A stretch of DNA of 64,000 nt from NCBI RefSeq assembly GCF_001870785.1, contig NZ_MOLV01000013.1, forward strand, positions 30,627-94,626, written 5' to 3'. The notes beneath the pieces are model-generated. The model saw nothing but the letters and a program-made list of their open reading frames with translations. It ran no database searches and had not been told where the DNA came from. Position 1 is the stretch's first letter, and every line of letters begins with the position of its first letter. Below, in pieces: positions 34,254 to 42,046 of this stretch. The DNA comes from Exiguobacterium sp. KRL4 (GTDB lineage Bacteria; Bacillota; Bacilli; Exiguobacteriales; Exiguobacteriaceae). Both the position numbers and the translations under genes were made by a program.

Positions 34254-35216
34254 TTAGAGGCGGATCAATACGATGCCGACAATCATCAGCCCGAGGCTGA
34301 CCAGTTGAACACCGGTGACCGGCGTTTTTGTTGCGCCAAACAATCCGAAGCGGTCAATCAACAGACTGCCGGTCAACAGACCAATCGTCACGATAACGAC
34401 AGCGGCACCCGCTCCGACAAGCGGGACGATGACGGCATTGCCTGCGATGAACAAAGCCCCGATCAACCCGCCGATCCAAATCCACCACGGTGTCGGGAGT
34501 GACCGGTCAAACTGCCACTTCGTCCGGACAATCAAGTTTACAAGCAACAAGGTCACTGTTCCGACGATAAAGGAGATTAACGCCGCTTTGACAGCAGATT
34601 CAAGAACGACTCCAAGATGGCCGTTAATCGCAGCTTGGGCGGCACTCATCATTCCCATGAAGACACCCATGATGCGCCAACCGTAGATCGTCGGATCGAC
34701 TGGCTTTGCTTGTTCCGGATGCCGGCGTTTCGTTAGCCAGTCACCGAGCGCAACGGTACCAACGACACCGAGCAGCACAAATCCGGCGCCAAGTAGTCGC
34801 GTCGACGACAGTGGTGTGACGGCGGTCGAAAACCAACCGAAGTTGTCAATCAACAGGCCCATTAAGACCTGACCGAAAATCGGCATGATGACGGTCTGGA
34901 CACCGCCGATTCGCGGAAACAACAGAATGTTCCCAGTCAAGAAAATGACACCGAGCACGCCGCCGATCCAAATCCATCCGGGTTCCGACCAGACACCAGG
35001 ATTCAGACGGAAATTCTGTTCAACGAACAGCGTCAGTACGATCAAAAAAACCGTCCCGAGGCTGAACGACAGCAGAGATGCAAGGAATGGCGAGCCGACA
35101 ATACCGCGTAAGCGTGTATTGACACTCGTTTGAACGGGAACGAGTATCCCGATGATTAATCCGATGATAATGGCAAGAATAAGAAGCCCTCCTTTTGTGC
35201 GAGTCGTTCCTATCAT
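34254..35216 (-). CDS. DMT-family transporter, duplicated YdcZ/DUF606 type
   Basis: A 320-residue protein with about 10 TM helices built as two YdcZ (DUF606) halves. Half one is about residues 12-160 (IGILVPVQTSVNTRLRGIVGS, IWIGGVLGVIFLTGNILLFPRIG). Half two is about 175-320 (SAAQAAINGHLGVVLES, IWIGGLIGALFIAGNAVIVPLVG). The repeated IWIGG and GN motifs show the duplication. It is a small-molecule exporter by family. The start is uncertain: ATG 35216 has no ribosome site, whereas AAAGGAGG lies 7 nt before an in-frame ATT at 35180, the point where the first TM begins. Confidence 0.82.
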   Translation of the reverse strand: MIGTTRTKGGLLILAIIIGLIIGILVPVQTSVNTRLRGIVGSPFLASLLSFSLGTVFLIVLTLFVEQNFRLNPGVWSEPGWIWIGGVLGVIFLTGNILLFPRIGGVQTVIMPIFGQVLMGLLIDNFGWFSTAVTPLSSTRLLGAGFVLLGVVGTVALGDWLTKRRHPEQAKPVDPTIYGWRIMGVFMGMMSAAQAAINGHLGVVLESAVKAALISFIVGTVTLLLVNLIVRTKWQFDRSLPTPWWIWIGGLIGALFIAGNAVIVPLVGAGAAVVIVTIGLLTGSLLIDRFGLFGATKTPVTGVQLVSLGLMIVGIVLIRL

Positions 35217-35272
35217 ATGCCAGAGGCGGACAGGAAAGCGATTTGCCTGCTTATACCGTCAGTTGAACATAA

Positions 35273-35306
35273 GAAAAAGCATCCGGATGTCGCGGATGCT
35301 TTTTTC
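35273..35306. terminator. Terminator hairpin
   Basis: AAAAAGCATCCG and CGGATGCTTTTT pair around a short loop, with A/T tracts. It lies between two minus-strand genes and ends the four-TM gene transcribed from 35743. Confidence 0.82.
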
Positions 35307-35323
35307 GTAATATAGAGAGTATA

Positions 35324-35743
35324 TCACCGATATTCTTTACTCATCGGATGATCTGGATCGGCTTGACTGATTCGACGATCTAAGTATGTTTCGATCACAA
35401 TCGCAAAAATCATGAAACCAATCATGTAATGAATACGGGAATTAAGAACAATTAAAATGAACGACAAAATTAACATCATTCCAAGATTAGTCGTATATCG
35501 AAGTTGAATCAATCGTTTGGCTTGTTTCGATTTTGATAATCTTTGGACTTCAAGACATTCATTTCTTAATGAGATACCAACCGCAATCAAAGCAGAAATG
35601 AGCAAAACAACAGACCACAAAGATTGATCAAAAAAAAGGATTATAAATAATGCGATTCCAAAAAATCCGGCACATGCAATCCGGACAGGCTTCGTCCGCT
35701 TGTGAATGGTTTTAATCGTTTGAATCCGTTCTTGTTTGTTCAT
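35324..35743 (-). CDS. Four-TM membrane protein, paralog of 29515-29991
   Basis: A 139-residue protein with TM helices at about 21-37, 41-58, 88-105 and 109-126 and the tail DPDHPMSKEYR. Topology, N-terminal NKQER and tail match the protein at 29515, so the two form a paralogous pair of unknown role. It is visibly more AT-rich than its neighbours. ATG 35743 follows AAAGGGAGAG and GAGGG; a longer frame to 35866 overlaps the next gene and is not favoured. Confidence 0.7.
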   Translation of the reverse strand: MNKQERIQTIKTIHKRTKPVRIACAGFFGIALFIILFFDQSLWSVVLLISALIAVGISLRNECLEVQRLSKSKQAKRLIQLRYTTNLGMMLILSFILIVLNSRIHYMIGFMIFAIVIETYLDRRISQADPDHPMSKEYR

Positions 35744-35786
35744 GCCCTCGAGCTCTCCCTTTAGATTTCTTCTCTTTTCGTAAAAA

Positions 35787-36089
35787 TCATGCCAATCCTT
35801 TCCCCCCGCGCGGCTGATCTTCAAGTACCCGTTCGACCTGCAGCAGAATCGGCCGCGCCTGTTCAATCAATCGCTGGGTCGCCGGTAACTGCAAAGACGC
35901 AGCATGGGCCGCTTGATCCGTCCAAATTTCCCGCACCATCACTGTATCGGGTTGCTCTGTCACACTGACGATATACTGCTTACAATCCGAGACATCTTGT
36001 AATGAAGTTGCAGCTTCTAACAGTAAGTCCACCAACCGTTGTCCCTCATCTGCTTGCGTCGTGAACTTTGTCCATAATCCGTAAAACAT
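35787..36089 (-). CDS. ABM-domain (antibiotic biosynthesis monooxygenase-like) protein
   Basis: A 100-residue dimeric alpha-beta-barrel protein of the quinol monooxygenase (YgiN-like) type. Recognisable are FYGLWTKFTTQADEGQRLVDLLLEAA (starting at residue 2), CKQYIVSVTEQPDTVMVREIWTDQAAHAAS (mid) and the C-terminal helix IEQARPIL. The start is placed at ATG 36089, 8 nt from GGGG; ATGs at 36095 and 36107 crowd the site. The substrate is unknown. Confidence 0.82.
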   Translation of the reverse strand: MFYGLWTKFTTQADEGQRLVDLLLEAATSLQDVSDCKQYIVSVTEQPDTVMVREIWTDQAAHAASLQLPATQRLIEQARPILLQVERVLEDQPRGGKGLA

Positions 36090-36208
36090 CTTCATTTCCC
36101 CTTTCATGACATGATGATTGCTTATTTAAGTAAAGAATTCTGGGAACACTTGGGTAAAACGGACGTATATGAAGTAATAGCTTACATAAGAAAAAGGAGG
36201 ATGTTTTC

Positions 36209-36556
36209 TTGAAGAACCGTCTGTTGTTAACGACCGGCTTGTACCTGCTCGTCATGCTGATGACAATTTACGCCATCTTTTTTGAACAATCCGATTCGAC
36301 TTTCCTGCTGATCATCCAACTTGGACTGTTGATCCACTTCTACTTTCAGTACCGGATGTCGTACATCGTACCTGATCAGGATGTTCCTACTGCACCATTT
36401 CGATTGAATGTCCTTCGAACCGGCCTGATTGTAGCAGCCTTCGTCTCGTACATATTGCTTGATTCCGTACCGCTCCTGCTCGCGACGGCTGTCGCTTTGG
36501 CGTTCGCTGTCCCGACGCTTGTTTCCTACTTGCATTTACGGACGCAGGAAGACTGA
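36209..36556 (+). CDS. Four-TM membrane protein, unknown
   Basis: A 115-residue hydrophobic protein with helices at about 5-23, 30-46, 68-84 and 87-105. TTG 36209 is the start, with AAGGAGG 8 nt upstream. It lies divergent from the ABM-domain gene and convergent with the next. No family recognised. Confidence 0.65.
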   Translation: MKNRLLLTTGLYLLVMLMTIYAIFFEQSDSTFLLIIQLGLLIHFYFQYRMSYIVPDQDVPTAPFRLNVLRTGLIVAAFVSYILLDSVPLLLATAVALAFAVPTLVSYLHLRTQED

Positions 36557-36566
36557 CGCGTTCAGC

Positions 36567-36887
36567 TTATTCCCGTTCCGGTAACGAGCGGGTCCGCCCA
36601 ATGAAGACGACCTGTTGTTTTGCCAGTCGAAAGACCTGATACTCGCCACGCGGATCGGTTTTCAATTGAACGGCGACCTGATGCCTCGCCTCTTTTGAAG
36701 AAGCCGTCTTGTCATAAGCGGACCGGACCGCAATGATCGTTTCCTTGCCATATTGCTCGGCGACGTGTTTCGTCACCCGGGCGCGTACGATTTGTTCAAA
36801 CGTCTCATCCTGTTCCTGCTCAAGAAAAAACCAACCGATGCCGCCGATCATTCCTAATAAGAGTAGTGCCAGTACCGTCTTTCGCAT
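36567..36887 (-). CDS. Small exported or membrane-anchored protein, unknown
   Basis: A 106-residue protein with an N-terminal TM/signal (about residues 4-21, no lipobox cysteine) and a charged outer domain. The outer part (FEQIVRARVTKHVAEQYG, HQVAVQLKTDPRGEYQVFRL) looks like a small alpha/beta domain. GGGGCG precedes ATG 36887. No family recognised. Confidence 0.6.
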   Translation of the reverse strand: MRKTVLALLLLGMIGGIGWFFLEQEQDETFEQIVRARVTKHVAEQYGKETIIAVRSAYDKTASSKEARHQVAVQLKTDPRGEYQVFRLAKQQVVFIGRTRSLPERE

Positions 36888-37128
36888 TTCGAACGCCCCG
36901 TTTCCGTTTTGTTCTCTTTAGACAGAATTCGCTGTTCATTAAAGATTTCCTGCTTTTTGAATAAAGACCGAGATGGACAGGAATCCTTCAAAAAAATCCG
37001 TGAATCCACTCCCTTTTCGGGAATCGGGTGCACGGCTTGTTCGTTACTGTTTTAATTCTTCAACTAAATTCTCCTGCTTGTGCCGTGTCGCAAATCAGAA
37101 AAATTCGGTAACCGGTATTTTCAAATCC

Positions 37129-37168
37129 AAAAAAACAGGCCGCTGAACGTCTCAGGGGCTGTTTCAGG
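37129..37168 (-). terminator. Terminator of the fetAB-like operon
   Basis: On the minus strand AAACAGCCCCTGA pairs imperfectly with TCAGCGGCCTGTTT, followed by a seven-T run. Confidence 0.7.
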
Positions 37169-37175
37169 ATTCAGA

Positions 37176-37949
37176 TCAGTTCTCCTTGTCCTTCCGGTAC
37201 GTCAGACCGATGAACTGTGATTTCTGATTAAATAATTTCCGGTACGACATGTAACCGACGAGGACAGCCGACGTCGCTGCCGTCGTCAGCAACAGGAATA
37301 AGATCAGCAGTTGGTACAGAACGGCTTCCATCGGATCGGCCCCGCCGATGATCAGACCGCTCATCATCCCTGGCAGTTGCACAAGACCCATCGTCTTTTG
37401 TGCCTCAATCGTCGGAATCATACTCGTCCGGATTGCGCTTTTGAGACTCGTATCGATCGCCGTTTTCGTATCGCCGCCGAGTGATAAAATCAATTCGATC
37501 ACTTCGTCGCTGCGTTCGACTTCATCCTTGAACTTGTTCAAGAACAACAGTGACAGGATCATACAGTTTCCGATGACCATCCCGCTGATCGGAATGACCT
37601 GCTGGGCTTCAAACGGAATGATGTTCAGTCCGAGCATCAGCCCCATCGTCAGGACTTCGACCGAGACCAACGTCGCGAGAACAATCCACTGGATTCCCGG
37701 AATCCCGTCACCTTTACGGATGACGTTGAGCGTCGCCGCCCCAACCATCAACAGAATCATCAGCAGGATATAAATCGGACTGTCGCTCTCAAAAACGAAT
37801 GTCAGGATATACCCGATGATCAGCAACTGAATGATCGAACGAACAGTCGCGATCAAGATATCTTTTTCAAGACCAAGTTTCAGCGTAAAGGTAAGAATCA
37901 GCGGAATCGCGATGAAAATCAGCGACGTCGCCAGTTGAACGTAACTCAT
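37176..37949 (-). CDS. fetB: FetB/UPF0014 ABC transporter permease
   Basis: A 257-residue UPF0014 (YbbM/FetB) membrane protein. About seven TM helices are seen, with family hallmarks AATVRSIIQLLIIGYIL-type segment (about 34-51), GMVIGNCMILSLLFLNKF (about 122-139), and IPTIEAQKTMGLVQLPGMMSGLIIGGADP (starting about 183). In E. coli FetAB exports iron and protects against oxidative stress. It is coupled to the ATPase gene by an ATGA overlap (37946-37949). The substrate in this organism is inferred from the family. Confidence 0.88.
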   Translation of the reverse strand: MSYVQLATSLIFIAIPLILTFTLKLGLEKDILIATVRSIIQLLIIGYILTFVFESDSPIYILLMILLMVGAATLNVIRKGDGIPGIQWIVLATLVSVEVLTMGLMLGLNIIPFEAQQVIPISGMVIGNCMILSLLFLNKFKDEVERSDEVIELILSLGGDTKTAIDTSLKSAIRTSMIPTIEAQKTMGLVQLPGMMSGLIIGGADPMEAVLYQLLILFLLLTTAATSAVLVGYMSYRKLFNQKSQFIGLTYRKDKEN

Positions 37950-38650
37950 AACGATTCCCCCTTCAAGAACGCTTCGATGTCAGGGCGTGTTCCATCCGGC
38001 TTAAGCAACGAGACGTCCCCGTGCTCAAGCAATTGACCGTCTTTTAAGAACCAGACCTCTTCACTGAACCGGCGTGCCTGATCGAGATCATGTGTGATCC
38101 AAATGACGGTCACCTGAAGCTCGCGTTGCAGGCGCTGAATCAGCTGTTCGATTTCCTTGACCATCCGAAAATCAAGACTGGCCGTGATTTCATCAAGCAA
38201 CAAAATATCCGGTCGATTGACAAGCGTCCGGGCAATCGCAAGCCGACTCCGTTCACCGCCCGACAATTCTTTGACCGGCTGCTTCAAGTCGACATGGAGG
38301 TCGACTTGCTCCAGCAGCCGCTTCGCTTCGTCCGGTGCCAATGTCTCGTGAAAAATCGTTTTCGGCAAACTGAGATTATCCATGACGGACCCCGGTAACA
38401 TCGGCGCACTTTGAAACGCCATCCCGATCTGTTTCCGCAGTTCGACGAGGTTCATCTGTTCCAAGTCCTCGCCGCGGTAACGAATCCGACCGCTGTCCGG
38501 GGAAATCAATCCGTTGATTTGTTTTAAGCACGTCGATTTGCCGGCACCGCTTGGTCCGACGAGCGTCGTGATTTTTCCTTCAGTAAACGCACCCGAGATG
38601 CCACGGAGTATGTGTTTGTACTGCACGTCCTCAAAGGTAATGATCGACAC
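37946..38650 (-). CDS. fetA: FetA-like ABC transporter ATPase
   Basis: A 234-residue ABC ATPase. Walker A GPSGAGKST (about residues 33-41), Q-loop GMAFQSAPMLPGSV, signature LSGGERSRLAI (about 130-140), Walker B ILLLDEITASLD (about 150-161) and the switch His in WITHD are present. It starts with GTG 38650, about 7 nt after AGGTGA. It pairs with the UPF0014 permease as a two-gene exporter, probably for ferrous iron. Confidence 0.88.
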   Translation of the reverse strand: MSIITFEDVQYKHILRGISGAFTEGKITTLVGPSGAGKSTCLKQINGLISPDSGRIRYRGEDLEQMNLVELRKQIGMAFQSAPMLPGSVMDNLSLPKTIFHETLAPDEAKRLLEQVDLHVDLKQPVKELSGGERSRLAIARTLVNRPDILLLDEITASLDFRMVKEIEQLIQRLQRELQVTVIWITHDLDQARRFSEEVWFLKDGQLLEHGDVSLLKPDGTRPDIEAFLKGESL

Positions 38651-38715
38651 GTCTGCTTCACCTGACTTTCTGGTTTCAATTAATCCGCTATGAAACAGGT
38701 ATACCCGAAAATCAC

Positions 38716-38755
38716 AAAAACATACAACGCATCGATGCGCTGTATGTCCAAAAAA
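38716..38755. terminator. Bidirectional terminator-like hairpin
   Basis: ACATACAACGCAT and ATGCGCTGTATGT form a long stem with one mismatch, flanked by A and T tracts, downstream of the YciI gene. Confidence 0.8.
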
Positions 38756-38759
38756 CCGT

Positions 38760-39134
38760 CTATTTTGCTTCTTTTGGGTCGATCAGCGGCCGCACTTCCA
38801 TCCGCCAGCCGTACTTCTGTGCTTCCGGTAACTGGGTCGTCGGATGAAGTAACGCCAAGTCGACCGCCTGTTCCAAATCATCCGCTTCAAATACAATCAG
38901 ACTGCCGATCTGTTCCGTTTTGTCCGGATCCGGTCCGTCCTGATGCTGAATCTGACCGTCGAGGAGCCGGGCCCGTTTCGTCTTGGCTCCCGGATGCCAT
39001 TCATACAAAACGTTGAGCTTCGTAAAAAAGGTTTCGAGCGGTGGATTACACCGTTCCATGACGGCATCGAGCTCTTGTTGCGAGGACTGATTCATCTTTT
39101 CTGCATCGTAATAACCGATGAATAGAAATAACAT
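38760..39134 (-). CDS. YCII-domain (DGPF) family protein
   Basis: A 124-residue YCII-related protein with the ferredoxin-like fold. It opens MLFLFIGYYDAEK; the central ARLLDGQIQHQDGPDPDKTEQIGSLIVFEADDLEQAVDLALLHP-type stretch (starting about residue 56) is the DGPF/YCII signature, and EVRPLID closes it. The function is unknown; relatives sit beside ECF sigma factors, which is not the case here. AGGAGGG precedes ATG 39134. Confidence 0.86.
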   Translation of the reverse strand: MLFLFIGYYDAEKMNQSSQQELDAVMERCNPPLETFFTKLNVLYEWHPGAKTKRARLLDGQIQHQDGPDPDKTEQIGSLIVFEADDLEQAVDLALLHPTTQLPEAQKYGWRMEVRPLIDPKEAK

Positions 39135-39208
39135 CTGATCCCTCCTAGTTCCAAGGCTTTCCTGAGACGTCGTTCATTATTTAAGTACCCTGTTTTTAAT
39201 CGATGTAA

Positions 39209-39246
39209 TACAAAACACCTTGTCTCCGTCGAGGAAACAAGGTGCC
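39209..39246 (-). terminator. Terminator hairpin
   Basis: ACACCTTGT pairs with ACAAGGTG(T-type) sequence around a 13-nt loop, with T-rich sequence on the minus side. It ends the small ORF and GNAT/NUDIX unit. Confidence 0.75.
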
Positions 39247-39248
39247 GC

Positions 39249-39365
39249 TTATTTATTGGCGATCTTCCGCAACAGGTACAAAGCGTACACCATTGACGGG
39301 ATTGCCATGACGAGGACTGCTATGCGCAGCAAACCAAAGATGAAATTCAAGTCTGTATAATCCAT
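39249..39365 (-). CDS. 38-residue single-TM peptide
   Basis: A short ORF MDYTDLNFIFGLLRIAVLVM and on to LLRKIANK, with one TM helix (about 8-30) and a basic end. GAGGG lies about 8 nt before ATG 39365, and a terminator follows the stop directly. It is the last gene of the NUDIX-GNAT run. Function unknown. Confidence 0.55.
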   Translation of the reverse strand: MDYTDLNFIFGLLRIAVLVMAIPSMVYALYLLRKIANK

Positions 39366-39382
39366 TCGTACTTCCCTCTTTC

Positions 39383-39847
39383 TTAATGTAACGATTTTGC
39401 GACGACTTGGCGCATCTTTTCAAAGCCAAGCCGTTCGTAGAAGACATCGACCCCGTCGTTGCTCATCCAGTAGTCGAGATCAATTTTATGTATGTCTTGT
39501 TCGAGTGCCCGGCGCTCGACTTCCAGCAACAACTGACGGCCGAATCCCTGTTGCTGTTTGTCATCGACGATACAGAGATGATGGACGCGGGCTTTCGAAT
39601 GGGCAAACTGAAAGGCACTTTCCGGACGTCGGAGATATTCGATCCAGACGTAGCCGATCGCTTCCCCGTCCAGTTCCGCCAGCAAAAACTGATGGGTGCC
39701 GGTTCCGACGATTTTCGCAAAAAACGCCCGGACCGTCGTAAAGTCATACGGTTTAAAGAAGTCCGGCTGTTGCACGACATGCGGCTCATGGACGTAGCGG
39801 TTCAGCCGGGCGAGTGTATCGAGATCCGTTGTTTCGACAATTTGCAT
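39383..39847 (-). CDS. GNAT family N-acetyltransferase
   Basis: A 154-residue GNAT enzyme. Motif A is LCIVDDKQQQGFGRQLLLEVERRA (about residues 92-115; QQQGFG is the CoA loop). Motif B is VDVFYERLGFEKM (about 133-145). CGGAGGG precedes ATG 39847. It lies 14 bases downstream of the NUDIX gene on the same strand. The acceptor is unknown. Confidence 0.86.
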   Translation of the reverse strand: MQIVETTDLDTLARLNRYVHEPHVVQQPDFFKPYDFTTVRAFFAKIVGTGTHQFLLAELDGEAIGYVWIEYLRRPESAFQFAHSKARVHHLCIVDDKQQQGFGRQLLLEVERRALEQDIHKIDLDYWMSNDGVDVFYERLGFEKMRQVVAKSLH

Positions 39848-39861
39848 GCCTATCCCTCCGC

Positions 39862-40299
39862 TCAGTGTGTGATTTGTCCGTTGAAGACATACGGGATCGT
39901 CTGTTGCGTCGTAAGGATCTGTTCGTATTCTTTCGACAGATTCATGAACTGAACAGCATCGGAAATTGTGACCCACGAAATTTCTTCAATCTCATCCGGG
40001 AACATCGTGCCGAGTTCGCCACCGCGAATCTCGGACTGGAAAAAGAAGAACAGACAATGTTCATCGACTTGCGGGAAAAAGGCTTCGCTGACGTGCAACA
40101 GTTCCCCGACTGCAACGTCATAACCGGTCTCTTCCTTCGCTTCCCGGACAGCTGCTTCCGGTAACGTCTCCCCCGCTTCGACCGTTCCCCCAGGCAGCGT
40201 GTAGTACGAATACGACGGTCCGATGTTTTTGACCATCAGGACCTGATCCCGTGTCTCGTTTAATAAGACGTTATAGACGATGTTTTTTTGGCGTGTCAT
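39862..40299 (-). CDS. NUDIX hydrolase
   Basis: A 145-residue NUDIX enzyme that cleaves a nucleoside diphosphate linked to another group. The NUDIX box GGTVEAGETLPEAAVREAKEETG (about residues 37-59) matches Gx5Ex7REUxEExGU. ATG 40299 is 8 nt from GGGGGG; ATG 40305 is too close. It heads a unit with a GNAT gene and a small membrane peptide. The substrate is unknown. Confidence 0.9.
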   Translation of the reverse strand: MTRQKNIVYNVLLNETRDQVLMVKNIGPSYSYYTLPGGTVEAGETLPEAAVREAKEETGYDVAVGELLHVSEAFFPQVDEHCLFFFFQSEIRGGELGTMFPDEIEEISWVTISDAVQFMNLSKEYEQILTTQQTIPYVFNGQITH

Positions 40300-40424
40300 G
40301 CTCATTCCCCCCCTTAAACCAATAGATGGTATTTTTTAACTTATCTACTATACCATAGTCTTTTTCAGGCAGGGAGAGTCCATTATTCAAAAAAGGAAAA
40401 TTAATTCCATACAAAAGGAATCAT

Positions 40425-40432
40425 GGTAAAAT
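40425..40432 (+). promoter_or_regulatory. Possible extended -10 promoter of the GNAT gene
   Basis: TGGTAAAAT lies about 35 bases before the start at 40468 and repeats the element before 30395. No convincing -35 is seen. Confidence 0.3.
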
Positions 40433-40467
40433 AATTCCATCCTGGACAAACAGGAAGGATGGATACG

Positions 40468-40938
40468 ATGATTCACTTGGAACCGGCAACCGATAACGAT
40501 GCCGACGCTTTATGGAAGTTGCAAGTTGCAGCCTTCAGTCCATTGCTTGAGAAGTATCAAGATTATGATACCAATCCGGCCAATGAAACGATTGACCGGA
40601 TCTATACGCGAATTCATCATCCAGCGAGCTGTTTCTTAAAGATCGTCGCGGACGGCCAGCTCGTCGGCGCGATCTGCATTCGTTGGAAAGGAGACGTCCA
40701 TTTCCGGATCAGTCCGCTGTTTCTAGCACCGGATGCGCAAGGCAACGGATTTGCCAAACAAGCGATGCTGCTTGCAGAAGCCCGTTATCCGCAGGCTGAG
40801 ACATGGGAACTGTCGAGTCTCTTTGAAGAAACGAGAACGTGTCAGTTATACGAAAAGATGGGTTACGTCGAAACCGGTGTCCGGAAACCGCTGAACGACA
40901 ACGCAACGCTGATCTATTATCAAAAAATCATGGGATGA
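40468..40938 (+). CDS. GNAT family N-acetyltransferase
   Basis: A 156-residue GNAT enzyme. Motif A is PLFLAPDAQGNGFAKQAMLLAEA (about residues 83-105; QGNGFA is the CoA loop). Motif B is CQLYEKMGYVETG (about 122-134). ATG 40468 has normal spacing from GGAAGG, while ATG 40459 touches it. The next gene starts 16 bases downstream, so the two are probably cotranscribed. Confidence 0.86.
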   Translation: MIHLEPATDNDADALWKLQVAAFSPLLEKYQDYDTNPANETIDRIYTRIHHPASCFLKIVADGQLVGAICIRWKGDVHFRISPLFLAPDAQGNGFAKQAMLLAEARYPQAETWELSSLFEETRTCQLYEKMGYVETGVRKPLNDNATLIYYQKIMG

Positions 40939-40954
40939 AAAAGGAGTCTCGTCT

Positions 40955-41386
40955 ATGTTGATCAAATTTTTCGCGGCCGTTCTGACGACCATTGCCACTT
41001 CCGGTCTGTTGACGTTGGTTTTATGTGTTTATGACTTTCTCGAAGATTCAGATGCAGATGTCTTTTCCTCAGCTTTCGATTTTTTCCTTATCTATACGAT
41101 CTATTTGTTTCCCATCATCTTAATTTCAGGAATCATAGTCGACTGGCTGAAGAAACGATTCGTTTCAATCTTTCCTACGCGCCGAAAGACGGTCCCTTTA
41201 CTGTATGGTGTATCCGGCAGTCTGATAGCCTTGGTCATTCTATTACTGCTTCATGACGGTGCCGTTCGATTCAGTGATCTGCCTGTTTTGTTGCCTTTCC
41301 TGATGCTTTTCGGTGCATCAGCGATTCTGTATTTTTGGATTTCGCATAGGATTCTCAAAAAATCGTATAATAATCCTAAAAAATGA
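40955..41386 (+). CDS. Four-TM membrane protein, unknown
   Basis: A 143-residue hydrophobic protein with helices at about 3-25, 39-62, 77-97 and 103-130. AAGGAG precedes ATG 40955. It follows a GNAT gene and precedes a terminator. No family recognised. Confidence 0.65.
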   Translation: MLIKFFAAVLTTIATSGLLTLVLCVYDFLEDSDADVFSSAFDFFLIYTIYLFPIILISGIIVDWLKKRFVSIFPTRRKTVPLLYGVSGSLIALVILLLLHDGAVRFSDLPVLLPFLMLFGASAILYFWISHRILKKSYNNPKK

Positions 41387-41416
41387 CTCTCGGTTGAACT
41401 GCCGGAGTCATTTTTG
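41382..41416. terminator. Bidirectional terminator
   Basis: AAATGACTC pairs with GAGTCATTT around a loop of about 16 nt, with a T run after it; convergent genes share it. Confidence 0.8.
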
Positions 41417-41419
41417 ACG

Positions 41420-41932
41420 TCAGTCGAGTATCGTCCGTTTGAACGGAATGAGCATCGTCCGTTGACCGTTCAGTTCGACTTCTACTGCTGTGTTCTCCTG
41501 TCGGAATCCGTTACTTGTCATGATTTTTTGCGAAGCGATGTTTCCGTCCGTCGTTTTCGCTTGAATTTCCTTAATATCAAGTTTCCGACATTGTCCAATC
41601 AACAACCGGACGGCCTCTTTGGCAATCCCCTTACCCGTATGATTCTGTCCGATCCGGTAGCCGAGTTCGGCCCGTTTCGTAGTTATATCCCGATCGACGA
41701 GATTGATGCGACCGAGAATTTTTCCGCCTTCATCTTTGATCAGGTAAAAGAACGAAGTCCCATCCTGCTGTTCCAGCAAAAGCGACGCATGCCGTTGCTT
41801 AAAAATCTCAGGCAGGTAATAGTCATCTCCGCGTGACGGAATCGACTGTTCAAAATACGGGCGGTTCTCGAGTTCAAACGCATATAACTCTTCTGCGTCC
41901 AGTGCCGTACAAGCGTTCAACTGAATTTTCAT
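41420..41932 (-). CDS. GNAT acetyltransferase, RimJ/RimL type
   Basis: A 170-residue Acetyltransf_3-type enzyme. AELGYRIGQNHTGKGIAKEAVRLLI (starting about residue 88) holds the CoA loop (HTGKGIA), and the C-part contains TTDGNIASQKIMTSNGFRQEN (about 128-148), with the N-x-x-S-x-x-x-x-x-x-x-G-F pattern of ribosomal-protein acetyltransferases and their antibiotic-modifying relatives. GAGGGG precedes ATG 41932. Single gene. Confidence 0.86.
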   Translation of the reverse strand: MKIQLNACTALDAEELYAFELENRPYFEQSIPSRGDDYYLPEIFKQRHASLLLEQQDGTSFFYLIKDEGGKILGRINLVDRDITTKRAELGYRIGQNHTGKGIAKEAVRLLIGQCRKLDIKEIQAKTTDGNIASQKIMTSNGFRQENTAVEVELNGQRTMLIPFKRTILD

Positions 41933-42046
41933 ATCACCCCTCCTAACCCCCTAATTATTCCTTTCAAATTCCATATATTATCATTACAATCATATAAGAT
42001 ACAGTTTATCACCGATTCATCACTACAGGTCAAGTTAGGAAACAGC

